DNA of 64,000 bases from Mesorhizobium ventifaucium (GTDB lineage: Bacteria > Pseudomonadota > Alphaproteobacteria > Rhizobiales > Rhizobiaceae): the NCBI RefSeq assembly GCF_935822925.1, contig NZ_CAKXZS010000019.1:1-64000 (forward strand). Direction: 5' to 3'. Shown piece by piece: positions 7,112 to 14,999 of this stretch. The position numbers and the translations under genes are program-made. The notes beneath the pieces were generated by a model. It saw only the letters and a program-made list of their open reading frames with translations, searched no databases and was not told the origin of the DNA. The stretch's first letter is position 1. Each line of letters begins with the position of its first letter.

Positions 7112-9004
7112 TTGAAGACTTCGATCGCGACGGTGTCGATCGCCGGTGACCTGGCGGAGAAATTCGCGGCAATTTCCGCCGCGGGCTTCGACGGTGTTGA
7201 AATCTTCGAGAACGATTTCCTCGCCTTTGACGGCTCACCGCGCGACGTCGGCCGAATGGCTGGTGACACAGGTCTGACCATAACGCTCTTCCAGCCGTTC
7301 AGGGATTTTGAGGGTTTGCCGGAGCCCCAGCGCAACCGCGCCTTTGATCGTGCCGAGCGCAAGTTCGACGTCATGCAGGAACTCGGCACCGACCTGATGC
7401 TGGTATGCTCGTCGGTGTCGCCGGTCTCGCTTGGCGGGATCGACAGGGCGGCGATGGATTTTCACGAGCTTGGCGAGCGCGCCGCCAAGCGCGGTCTGCG
7501 CGTCGGCTACGAGGCATTGGCCTGGGGGCGCCACGTCAACGATCATCGCGATGCGTGGGAAATCGTGCGCAGGACTGACCATCCGAGCGTCGGGCTGGTT
7601 CTCGATTCCTTCCACACGCTGGCCCGCAGGATTGAACTCGGCTCCATCCGTTCGATACCCGCGGACAAGATCTTCATTGTCCAACTCGCCGACGCGCCAC
7701 TGATCGAAATGGACTTGCTCTATTGGAGCCGGCACTTCCGCAACATGCCAGGCGAAGGCGATCTGCCGGTGCGACAGTTCATGCAGGCGGTCGCGGCAAC
7801 CGGTTATGACGGCTATCTGTCGCTCGAGATTTTCAACGACCAGTTCCGTGGCGGGTCGGCAAAGGCGATCTCCGTCGACGGACGGCGTTCGCTCGTATGG
7901 TTGTTGGATCAGGTGCGGCGTGAAGAACCGGCACTTGAGATGGCCATCCCGCCAATGCCCGACCGCATCGGGGTTGGAGGGGTCGAGTTCATTGAGTTCG
8001 CGGCCGATCGCCAGGACGCTGGACAGCTTGGATCGCTGTTGCGCATGCTCGGCTTTGTCGAGGCCGGTCGGCACGTCTCGAAGGACGTCACGCTCTACCG
8101 CCAGGGCGAGATCAATATTGTCATCAATACCGAGCGGCAGGGTTTTGCCCATTCTTCCTTTGTTGTCCACGGCACGTCGGCATACGCGATGGGCCTGAAG
8201 GTCGAGGACGCCGCCGCCACGGTCGCGCGCGCCGAGGCGCTGGGCGCGGAGATCTTTCACCAGCGGGTCGGGCCCGGCGAGTTGTCGATCCCGGCGATCC
8301 GCGGCGTCGGCGGCGGACTGATCTACTTCCTCGATGCCAAGACCGACCTGGCAAAGGTCTGGGATATAGAGTTCACGCCGGTCATGCCGGCAAGTTCCGG
8401 CAATGGCGTCGGCCTCACCCGTATCGATCATGTCGGGCAGACCATGGCACAGGATGAGATGCCGAGCTGGCTGCTGTTCTATGTCTCGATCTTCAGGGCG
8501 ACCAAGACTCCCATGGTCGACATCGTCGATCCGGCCGGCCTCGTGCGCAGCCAGGTGATCGAAGGTCTGGACAAGCGCTTCCGCCTCACGCTGAACGGCG
8601 CCGAGAGTCACCGCACGCTGGCCGGCCATTTCATCGCCGAAACCTTTGGTTCCGGCGTCCAGCATCTGGCACTCGCAACGGATGACATCTTTGCGACGGC
8701 GGCGAAGCTGCAGGCCAACGGCTTCGAACCGCTTCAGATATCGATGAACTACTACGACGACGTAGAAGCGCGCTTCGGTTTGGATCCGGAGGTCGCCGAT
8801 CGGTTACGCTCAGCCAACATCCTCTATGACCGCGACGACAACGGCGAATTCTTCCAGCTCTATGTGCCGACATTCGGAAAAGGGTTCATTATCGAGTTCG
8901 TTGAACGGCGCGGCGCGTATTCAGGATATGGTGCGCCGAACGCACCATTCCGCATCGCCGCGCAAAAACGGCTGATGCGGCCCAAAGGAATGCCAAAGCT
9001 ATGA
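7112..9004 (+). CDS. quiC: 3-dehydroshikimate dehydratase fused to an HPPD-like domain (QuiC1 type)
   Basis: A 630-residue enzyme converting 3-dehydroshikimate to protocatechuate. I chose the TTG at 7112 because GGGAGGAG precedes it by 6 bp and the family N-terminus (KTSIATVSIAG) begins there. The frame is open upstream, but that part overlaps tetR. Residues 1-275 form a sugar-phosphate-isomerase-type TIM barrel with E134, D165, Q191 and E239, the metal-ligand pattern I recall for bacterial 3-dehydroshikimate dehydratases. Residues 285-630 are a vicinal-oxygen-chelate, hydroxyphenylpyruvate-dioxygenase-like domain with candidate metal ligands H440 (RIDHVG), H518 (GVQHLA) and a Glu near 599 (IIEFVE). 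This two-domain build matches QuiC1 of pseudomonads. It is coupled by ATGA to pcaD. Confidence 0.9.
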   Translation: MKTSIATVSIAGDLAEKFAAISAAGFDGVEIFENDFLAFDGSPRDVGRMAGDTGLTITLFQPFRDFEGLPEPQRNRAFDRAERKFDVMQELGTDLMLVCSSVSPVSLGGIDRAAMDFHELGERAAKRGLRVGYEALAWGRHVNDHRDAWEIVRRTDHPSVGLVLDSFHTLARRIELGSIRSIPADKIFIVQLADAPLIEMDLLYWSRHFRNMPGEGDLPVRQFMQAVAATGYDGYLSLEIFNDQFRGGSAKAISVDGRRSLVWLLDQVRREEPALEMAIPPMPDRIGVGGVEFIEFAADRQDAGQLGSLLRMLGFVEAGRHVSKDVTLYRQGEINIVINTERQGFAHSSFVVHGTSAYAMGLKVEDAAATVARAEALGAEIFHQRVGPGELSIPAIRGVGGGLIYFLDAKTDLAKVWDIEFTPVMPASSGNGVGLTRIDHVGQTMAQDEMPSWLLFYVSIFRATKTPMVDIVDPAGLVRSQVIEGLDKRFRLTLNGAESHRTLAGHFIAETFGSGVQHLALATDDIFATAAKLQANGFEPLQISMNYYDDVEARFGLDPEVADRLRSANILYDRDDNGEFFQLYVPTFGKGFIIEFVERRGAYSGYGAPNAPFRIAAQKRLMRPKGMPKL

Positions 9005-9810
9005 CAGGTCTGAACTTTGCTCGCATTAATGGCGCGACGATCCACTACCGGCATCGTCCGACAGCTGGCAGGCCGACGGTCGTCTTCGCGAACTCGCTCG
9101 GCACGGATATGCGCATCTGGAACGAGGTCGAGCGAAGGCTCGCCGACGACTGTACATCAGTTGCGTTTGACAAGCGCGGACACGGCCTGAGCGAACTGGG
9201 TGGCGCGCCACAAACAATCAAGACCCATGCCACGGACCTTGCAGGGCTGCTCGACCATCTTGGCGTAAAGCGCGCGGTGATCTGCGGGCTTTCGATCGGC
9301 GGCGTCATTGCGCAATGCCTTTACAAGACGCGGCCGGATTTGATCGAGGGGTTGATCCTTTGCGATACGGCAGCGAAAATCGGTACCGCCGAGATGTGGA
9401 ACGGGCGCATCAACGCGGCCCTGTCCGAGGGCATCGCGAGCTTTGCCGACGACGTGATGCGAAAATGGTTCACGCCGGATTTCCATAAGAATCGCGGCGA
9501 GGAACTGGCGGGTTACAAAACGATGCTGACGCGCCAGGATCCGGCCGGCTACGCCGCTGCCTGCGCTTCTATCCGCGACGCCGATTTCACCGCGACGACC
9601 GCCGCGATCAAAGTGCCGACACTCTGCATTGTCGGTGATCAGGACGGATCGACGCCGCCTGAACTGGTGGAATCGCTGGCCCGCTCAATCCCCGCCGCAC
9701 GGTTCGAGGTCATCGCCGGTGCGGGCCACATCCCATGCATCGAGCAGCCGGAAAGGCTCGCCGGGCTGATCCGTGGCTTTCTGAACGACATGCGAAGAGA
9801 GCGCAAATGA
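9001..9810 (+). CDS. pcaD: 3-oxoadipate enol-lactonase
   Basis: A 269-residue alpha/beta hydrolase that opens 3-oxoadipate enol-lactone to 3-oxoadipate. Visible are the oxyanion region FANSLGTDMRIW (about 29-40), the nucleophile elbow GLSIGG (Ser near residue 98), the acid in VGDQDGSTPPE (about 211-221) and the catalytic His in GAGHIPCIEQP (about 241-251). It overlaps the dehydratase stop by 4 bp and precedes pcaC. Confidence 0.92.
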   Translation: MTGLNFARINGATIHYRHRPTAGRPTVVFANSLGTDMRIWNEVERRLADDCTSVAFDKRGHGLSELGGAPQTIKTHATDLAGLLDHLGVKRAVICGLSIGGVIAQCLYKTRPDLIEGLILCDTAAKIGTAEMWNGRINAALSEGIASFADDVMRKWFTPDFHKNRGEELAGYKTMLTRQDPAGYAAACASIRDADFTATTAAIKVPTLCIVGDQDGSTPPELVESLARSIPAARFEVIAGAGHIPCIEQPERLAGLIRGFLNDMRRERK

Positions 9811-10205
9811 GCAAGTCACAACATGGCGACCGATACGTCGAAGGGATGGCGACTCGCCGTTCGGTGCTGGGTGACGCCCATGTCGACCGCGCGGAGGCGG
9901 CCAAGACCGAATTCGACACTCCTTTCCAGGAACTGATCACGGAGGCTGCATGGAGCCACGTCTGGTCGCGGCCGAACATCACCAGGCGCGAGCGTTCCAT
10001 GATCACCATCGCGTTGCTCGCCGCGCTGAAGCAGGACGAAGAGGTTGCGATGCATATCCGCGCCAGCGTCAATACCGGGGCGACCCGCGACGACATACGC
10101 GAGGCGCTGCTGCATGTGGCAATCTATGCCGGGGTACCGGCGGCGAATCATGCGATGAAGATCGCCAGGAAGACGTTCGACGAAATCGACGCTCAAGCCG
10201 GCTAA
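9807..10205 (+). CDS. pcaC: 4-carboxymuconolactone decarboxylase
   Basis: A 132-residue protein of the CMD/AhpD-like fold. It removes CO2 from 4-carboxymuconolactone to give the enol-lactone used by PcaD. The start at 9807 overlaps the pcaD stop by 4 bp; an in-frame ATG 24 codons earlier lies within pcaD and is unlikely. Family features are [26 protein letters not shown] (about 42-67, interrupted here only by line of sight) and the [21 protein letters not shown] helix region. It forms an ordered operon with pcaD, pcaH, pcaG and pcaB. Confidence 0.92.
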   Translation: MSKSQHGDRYVEGMATRRSVLGDAHVDRAEAAKTEFDTPFQELITEAAWSHVWSRPNITRRERSMITIALLAALKQDEEVAMHIRASVNTGATRDDIREALLHVAIYAGVPAANHAMKIARKTFDEIDAQAG

Positions 10206-10207
10206 TC

Positions 10208-10966
10208 ATGACCAACTCGCGCTTTCCCGCCAACCGCACGCCGGAAATCGGCGCCTTCTTTCAGCGCGACCGCAACTGGCATCCGCCGGCCTTCACGCCA
10301 GCCTACAAGACTTCCGTGCTGCGCTCGCCGCGACGGCCGCTTCTTTCCCTCGACAACACCCTCTCGGAGCTTACGGGGCCGGTCTTCGGCCACAACATTC
10401 TCGGTGAACTGGACAATGACCTCATACACAATTTTGCCGGGCCGGGCGAAAGCGCGATCGGGCCGCGCATCCTCGTCTATGGCCGCCTGCTCGACGAGCG
10501 CGGCATCGGCGTCGCCGGTGCGTTGCTGGAGGTATGGCAGGCCAACGCCGGCGGACGCTATCGACACAAGAAGGAGACTTATCTCGCGCCACTCGATCCG
10601 AACTTCGGCGGCTGCGGCCGCACCATCACCGGCGAGGATGGCTCCTATTGTTTCCGCACGATCCAGCCGGGGCCATATCCCTGGCCCAACGGACCCAACG
10701 ACTGGCGTCCAGCTCACATCCATTTCTCGATCTTCGGGCACGGCTTCGCGCAGCGCTTGATCACCCAGATGTATTTCGAGGGCGACCCGATGATCTGGAG
10801 GTGCCCGATCGTGCGGACCATCAACAACCGCCGCGCCATTGAAGGCCTCACCGCCGCGCTCGACATGGAGGCAACGATACCGATGGATGCGCGGGCATAC
10901 AAATTCGACATTGTACTGCGCGGCCGCCGCTCGACGCTGTTCGAAAACCGCATCGAGGGCAACTGA
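10208..10966 (+). CDS. pcaH: Protocatechuate 3,4-dioxygenase beta subunit
   Basis: A 252-residue intradiol dioxygenase subunit carrying the Fe(III) site. The four ligands can be placed at Y118, Y157, H170 and H172 (WRPAHIHFS). Their spacing of 39, 13 and 2 equals that of the structurally known pseudomonad enzyme (Y408, Y447, H460, H462). The start at 10208 lies 2 bp after the pcaC stop and gives the usual length; the frame is open upstream through pcaC. With PcaG it ring-opens protocatechuate to 3-carboxy-cis,cis-muconate. The pcaG start overlaps its stop codon. Confidence 0.95.
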   Translation: MTNSRFPANRTPEIGAFFQRDRNWHPPAFTPAYKTSVLRSPRRPLLSLDNTLSELTGPVFGHNILGELDNDLIHNFAGPGESAIGPRILVYGRLLDERGIGVAGALLEVWQANAGGRYRHKKETYLAPLDPNFGGCGRTITGEDGSYCFRTIQPGPYPWPNGPNDWRPAHIHFSIFGHGFAQRLITQMYFEGDPMIWRCPIVRTINNRRAIEGLTAALDMEATIPMDARAYKFDIVLRGRRSTLFENRIEGN

Positions 10967-11580
10967 TGGTCCAGGCTCTCTGTCGGCTGAAGGAAAGCGC
11001 CTCGCAGACCGCGGGACCCTACGTCCATATCGGGCTGACGCCCAACTTTGCCGGTATCGCGGGCGTCTATGACCGCGACCTTGGCACCGCGATGGTCAAC
11101 GACAATACCAGGGGCGAACGCATCAGGGTCAACATCCGGGTAATCGACGGCGCCGGCTCGCCGCTGAACGACGCGCTTGTGGAGATCTGGCAGGCGGACG
11201 CCGCCGGCATCTACAATTCGCCCTCGGATCTGCGCGGCTCCGCCGACCCCAATTTTACCGGCTGGGGTCGGCTGCCCACCGACATGACGACGGGCGAATG
11301 CATGTTCGAGACCATCAAACCCGGCCGTGTGCCTTTTTTCGACGGCCGCAAGATGGCGCCGCATTTGACGGTCTGGATCATCGCGCGTGGAATCAACATT
11401 GGCCTTCACACCCGTATGTATTTCAGCGACGAGGAAACGGCCAACGCCGAGGATCCCGTCCTGATGCGCATTGAGCAAAGAGAGCGCGTGTCAACGCTGG
11501 TCGCGCCGCGCGATGGCGACATCTATAAGTTCGACATTCATCTCCAGGGCATCAACGAGACGGTCTTCTTCGACATATGA
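10966..11580 (+). CDS. pcaG: Protocatechuate 3,4-dioxygenase alpha subunit
   Basis: A 204-residue partner of PcaH. It has the same intradiol fold (SASQTAGPYVHIGL near residue 9; ALVEIWQADAAGIYNSP near 65) but lacks the WRPAHIH metal motif, as expected for alpha subunits. It shares one base with the pcaH stop codon (TGATG) and its stop overlaps pcaB, so the subunits are tightly coupled. Confidence 0.95.
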   Translation: MVQALCRLKESASQTAGPYVHIGLTPNFAGIAGVYDRDLGTAMVNDNTRGERIRVNIRVIDGAGSPLNDALVEIWQADAAGIYNSPSDLRGSADPNFTGWGRLPTDMTTGECMFETIKPGRVPFFDGRKMAPHLTVWIIARGINIGLHTRMYFSDEETANAEDPVLMRIEQRERVSTLVAPRDGDIYKFDIHLQGINETVFFDI

Positions 11581-12635
11581 TCGCGGCATTCGACAATCCC
11601 CTCCTGTCCGGGCTTCTCGGCGATGAGAAGATGGCGACGCTGCTCGGCGTCGAGGCCGAACTTGCGACGATGCTGCAATTCGAGAAAGCGCTCGCCGACG
11701 CAGAAGGTGCACTCGGCATCGTCCCGGCGGCTGCAGCAAGCGCAATCGGGCGCGTCCTCGACAACTTCCGGCCGGAAATCCAGGCTCTGAGGGACGCAAC
11801 GGCGCGCGACGGCGTCATGGTGCCGGAGCTCGTGCGGCAGATCAGGCATGCTGTCGGAGAGCCGCATTCGGAGCATGTCCATTTCGGTGCGACCAGCCAG
11901 GACGTGATCGACACGGCCATGATCCTGAGAATTCGCGCCTGTATCGACCTGTTGGAAGAACGGCTTTCGGCTCTGGTGGTCGCCTTCGGCGATCTCGGCC
12001 ATCGGTTTGGCGATCGCCCGCTGATGGCCCGAACCCGAATGCAGGCAGCGATTCCGATTTCCGTAGCCGACCGCGTCACAAGCTGGCGCGAACCGCTCGT
12101 GCGCCACCACGAGCGGCTTCAATCGGTGCGAGGATCGGTTCTCGTCGTCCAGTTCGGCGGCGCCGTCGGGACACTCGAGAAGTTCGCAAACAAGGGCGCC
12201 GCCATCCGTGCCGCGCTGGCCCGGCGGCTAAGCCTCGGCGACGCGCCGCAATGGCACAGCCAGCGCGACCGCATCGCGGGGCTGGCCAACTGGCTGTCGC
12301 TTGTGACGGGCGGCCTCGGCAAGTTCGGGCAGGACATTGCGCTGATGGCGCAGGCAGGCGACGAGCTGCAACGAGTGGGCGGCGGTTCATCGTCCGCGAT
12401 GGCGCACAAGCGCAATCCCATTGACGCCGAGATGCTGGTGACGCTTGCCCGCTACAACGCAGTCCAATTGTCGGGAATGCATCATGCGCTGATCCATGAG
12501 CAAGAGCGCTCCGGTGCAGCCTGGACGCTGGAATGGTTGATCCTGCCGCAGATGCTCATGGCGACCGGAGCATCGACCCGTGTCGCGGACAGGCTGGTCC
12601 GAACCATCGCGGCAATCGGAGGCAAGATCGACTGA
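11577..12635 (+). CDS. pcaB: 3-carboxy-cis,cis-muconate cycloisomerase
   Basis: A 352-residue member of the fumarase/aspartase superfamily. It cyclises 3-carboxy-cis,cis-muconate to 4-carboxymuconolactone. The three conserved regions are visible: HFGATSQDVIDT (102-113), the C2 region around residue 150, and the signature GGGSSSAMAHKRNP (268-281). It is shorter than many PcaB proteins (often about 450 residues with a C-terminal extension), but this short form is common in Rhizobiales. It is the last gene of the pca operon; pcaIJ and pcaF do not follow. Confidence 0.93.
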   Translation: MIAAFDNPLLSGLLGDEKMATLLGVEAELATMLQFEKALADAEGALGIVPAAAASAIGRVLDNFRPEIQALRDATARDGVMVPELVRQIRHAVGEPHSEHVHFGATSQDVIDTAMILRIRACIDLLEERLSALVVAFGDLGHRFGDRPLMARTRMQAAIPISVADRVTSWREPLVRHHERLQSVRGSVLVVQFGGAVGTLEKFANKGAAIRAALARRLSLGDAPQWHSQRDRIAGLANWLSLVTGGLGKFGQDIALMAQAGDELQRVGGGSSSAMAHKRNPIDAEMLVTLARYNAVQLSGMHHALIHEQERSGAAWTLEWLILPQMLMATGASTRVADRLVRTIAAIGGKID

Positions 12636-12990
12636 TCCCACCACGCGGCTCACGCCGTGGATCTTGCGATTTAGCCGTCTCCGCTACCACTTGGTCAGTA
12701 AGATCAAGCGGTCACGTAAGCTACCATCAGCTACACAGTTGGCTATAAGCTATTGACTTGATAGGTTTTGGTGGGCCCGTAGGTGTGCCGGGAACGTTGA
12801 TTCCATTGGGCTTCTCGTGGCAGCGACGCCCATACATTGCGCTGCAGGCGCTGCCTCGCCATAGATGGTCGCGGTATCACGGCAGCGCGGCGCGCCACCC
12901 GCTGCCCAGGTGCCCAGGTGCCTATCCCGGTGCGCGATTCCGAGCGGCCATCCCAAAGCTCCATCATCTGCATACCCCGCCTCCATTATC
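12636..12990. other. Intergenic stretch without a recognised gene
   Basis: 355 bp between pcaB and the convergent DUF1127 gene. Both strands have open frames, but their translations show no family features. I saw no clear terminator hairpin with a T-run. Confidence 0.5.
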
Positions 12991-13146
12991 TCAACGATGC
13001 AGGCTGGCGTGGCGGGCATGCTCGCGGATCTCTTCGCGAGAAATGCCAGCATCCGCCAGTGTGCTGTCGGGGGCCTGCCTCAAGCTCGCAAGCGTCTGGC
13101 GATAGGCAAGCCAGCGGGCGAAACGGTGTCGAAGTCTATTGAACAT
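12991..13146 (-). CDS. DUF1127 mini-protein
   Basis: A 51-residue basic protein beginning MFNRLRHRFARWLAYR and ending in an REEIREHARHASLHR tail. The arginine-rich helix, then an LRQAPDSTLADAGIS segment, is the standard DUF1127 layout (YjiS-like; some longer members bind or modulate RNA). An AAAGGAGA site lies just before the ATG. It reads away from the broken LysR gene with a 219-bp region between them. DUF1127 proteins are common in Rhizobiales, and several have been tied to phosphate, carbon or RNA turnover physiology; the role of this one is unknown. Confidence 0.85.
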   Translation of the reverse strand: MFNRLRHRFARWLAYRQTLASLRQAPDSTLADAGISREEIREHARHASLHR

Positions 13147-13365
13147 GATCGTCTCCTTTGGCGCGCAGAAAGCCCGCGCGCTGGGGTTGGTCGAAAACGC
13201 AAAGCATCTGCGCGAAGCGCATGCGCGATCGCAAGGATTGCGCTGGCTTCTTGGCCAGTCGAGGCGCTTGTCACTGTCGCTCCAAGCAGGATTGCCTGCA
13301 TACTTGCGCCCGGTGCCCGCTTCGCGCTACAGGCACGGTCGCAAGGAGTTTTTCATTTCTGCAAA

Positions 13366-14233
13366 ATGGATATCGGCTGGGACGATCTGAGGCTGTTTCT
13401 CGACGTTGCGCGGCTGGGTGGCTTGAGCGCAGCGACGGGAACCACGCGCCTCAGCGCAGCCACCCTTGGACGACGCGTCACCGCGCTCGAAAAGCAGATC
13501 GGCGAACCGCTGTTCGTGCGTCAGCAGACAGGCTACCGGCTGACCCCGGTCGGTGAAGAACTGCTGCGGCGCGCCGAAGACGTCGAGGCAGCAATGCAGT
13601 CGCTGTCCCGCTGGCGCGAGGGGAACCTGCCAGACCGCATTGTCCGCGTCTCGGCCGGGCCATGGACCTCAGCCTTCGTTTCCGCCCATATCGGCGAGAT
13701 CTGGACGGTCGATGACGGCATAAGGGTGGAGCTCGTCACCACCACCGACCGCGTCGACATCGGCCGCCGTGCCGCCGACATCGGCATCCGCAGCGAGCGC
13801 CCGACCGAGCAGTGGCTGGCCGGCCGTCAGAGCGGCAAGGTCGCTACGCCATTTATTCCGGACGCCGCCTGATCAACGGCATCGCTGCCGGATTGTTCGT
13901 CGGCGTCACCGGCGAAGCGGCAAACATTGCCTCGGCGCGCTGGCTGCGCGCCCATCACGGCGACCGCATCGCCGTGCGCGGCAACAACACCCATTCGGTG
14001 CGCGAACTGGTGGCCGCCGGCGCCGGGCTGTCGATCTTTCCGTGCTTCGTCGGTGACAGCGATCCGCGGCTGGTCCGCGTCGCTCAGCCTATCCCCGAAC
14101 TGGAACCGACCAATGGATCGTCACCCATCACGAGGAACGTCACTCGCCGCCGGTACGAAAAGTCGCCGACCGGATTACCGCCTTGATGCGGGCGCACCAG
14201 CCGCTGTTTCGCGGCGAGACGCCGATTCGGTAA
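13366..14233 (+). pseudogene. LysR-family regulator with two frameshifts
   Basis: The reading frame starts at the ATG at 13366 with a typical LysR helix-turn-helix (DDLRLFLDVARLGGLSAA, then LSAATLGRRVTALEKQIG). It runs to about 13842, where homology moves to another frame (from ...LAGRQSGKV to RYAIYSGRRLINGIAA). At about 14111 it moves again (from IPELEPT to QWIVTHHEERHS) and ends at the TAA at 14231-14233. Each shift is explained by loss of a single C from a short C pair. The sum of the pieces is a full-length regulator of about 289 residues. It is either a recent pseudogene or carries two indel errors; the first frame alone would give only the DNA-binding half. Confidence 0.8.
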
Positions 14234-14499
14234 GCCTCAGGCGTCGATCGGCCGCAAGCTGAGCCGCATGCTGGCACTCGTGCCCAGGCCGGCTCCTGCG
14301 CCGTCAGGCCTAGGCCGTAATACTTCAACAGGGATTCGAAGTCGCCATGCCGCTGCGTCCAGCCGCTATTCGCGGCACCGACCATCGAGGCCCAGCGGAC
14401 GCTTTGTTCCATGGCTGACCACCGTCAAAAAGAGCGCTGTTAACCAAATTTTCTAACCCGCCAATGCTTATTCGCGCGACTGAAGGGGTGAGGTGATCG

Positions 14500-14751
14500 A
14501 TGTGCGATTCAAACATAAGCGCATTTCCGCTGCATCGGCGGCGGAAATTGGTCGAAGGGATCGCCCTGGTCCTGGAGTCCAAGAACGGGGAGGACGCGAA
14601 CGCCTTCTGGCGCAACACCGCCAAGGCAATTCTCGTTCAATTATCCGAATCAGGAATTGCACCCGGGCTGGCCGAACAGGAAGTCGGAACGCTTCTTCAT
14701 GCTGTCTTGGATGATATAGCCACCCGCAGTGCGGCGAAACTAGCACAATAG
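14500..14751 (+). CDS. Small conserved-type hypothetical protein (possibly DUF6074-like)
   Basis: An 83-residue soluble protein preceded by an AGGGGTGAGG site. It begins with an FPLHRRRKLVEGIA element, followed by two helical stretches (LVESIALVLESK-like and LAEQEVGTLLHAVLDDIA). The FPL-x-RR-x2-LV opening resembles small Rhizobiales proteins of the DUF6074 type, but I am not certain. The codon usage looks like its neighbours. There is no functional clue from context, as it lies in a region of decayed genes. Confidence 0.5.
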   Translation: MCDSNISAFPLHRRRKLVEGIALVLESKNGEDANAFWRNTAKAILVQLSESGIAPGLAEQEVGTLLHAVLDDIATRSAAKLAQ

Positions 14752-14999
14752 CATCGGCTGGCTCACGACGATGCATTGCGCGTGGCACCACTGCATTCGT
14801 CAAATGCAAGGTTTTTCAATGCGGATGAAAAGATGGCCGCGTTCGTCGAAATCATGCCTCACCGTTGCAGGCACCGGCCAGTCGGGTCATGAAGGGCTCG
14901 GATGAGCCCTGACGTCCCTTACTGCTCAATGGGGAGGGAAATCCTGCGCATGGGCGCGATCACGCCCGGTCTATGTAGCTGCGCCCCACCCATGCGCGC

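Noticed and set aside
7235-8665. 476-codon minus-strand frame opposite the dehydroshikimate dehydratase
   Set aside because: The opposite strand encodes an enzyme with exact active-site spacing; this frame has no family features or ribosome site.
12758-13105. Plus-strand frame starting MIGFGGPVGVPG
   Set aside because: The FGGP start hinted at a chromate-transporter-like piece, but the rest has no similarity and overlaps the clear DUF1127 gene.
14140-14412. Minus-strand frame after the LysR remnant (GDFESLLKYYGL)
   Set aside because: The short stretch looks coding-like but no family could be named and it overlaps the LysR end; too weak to list.
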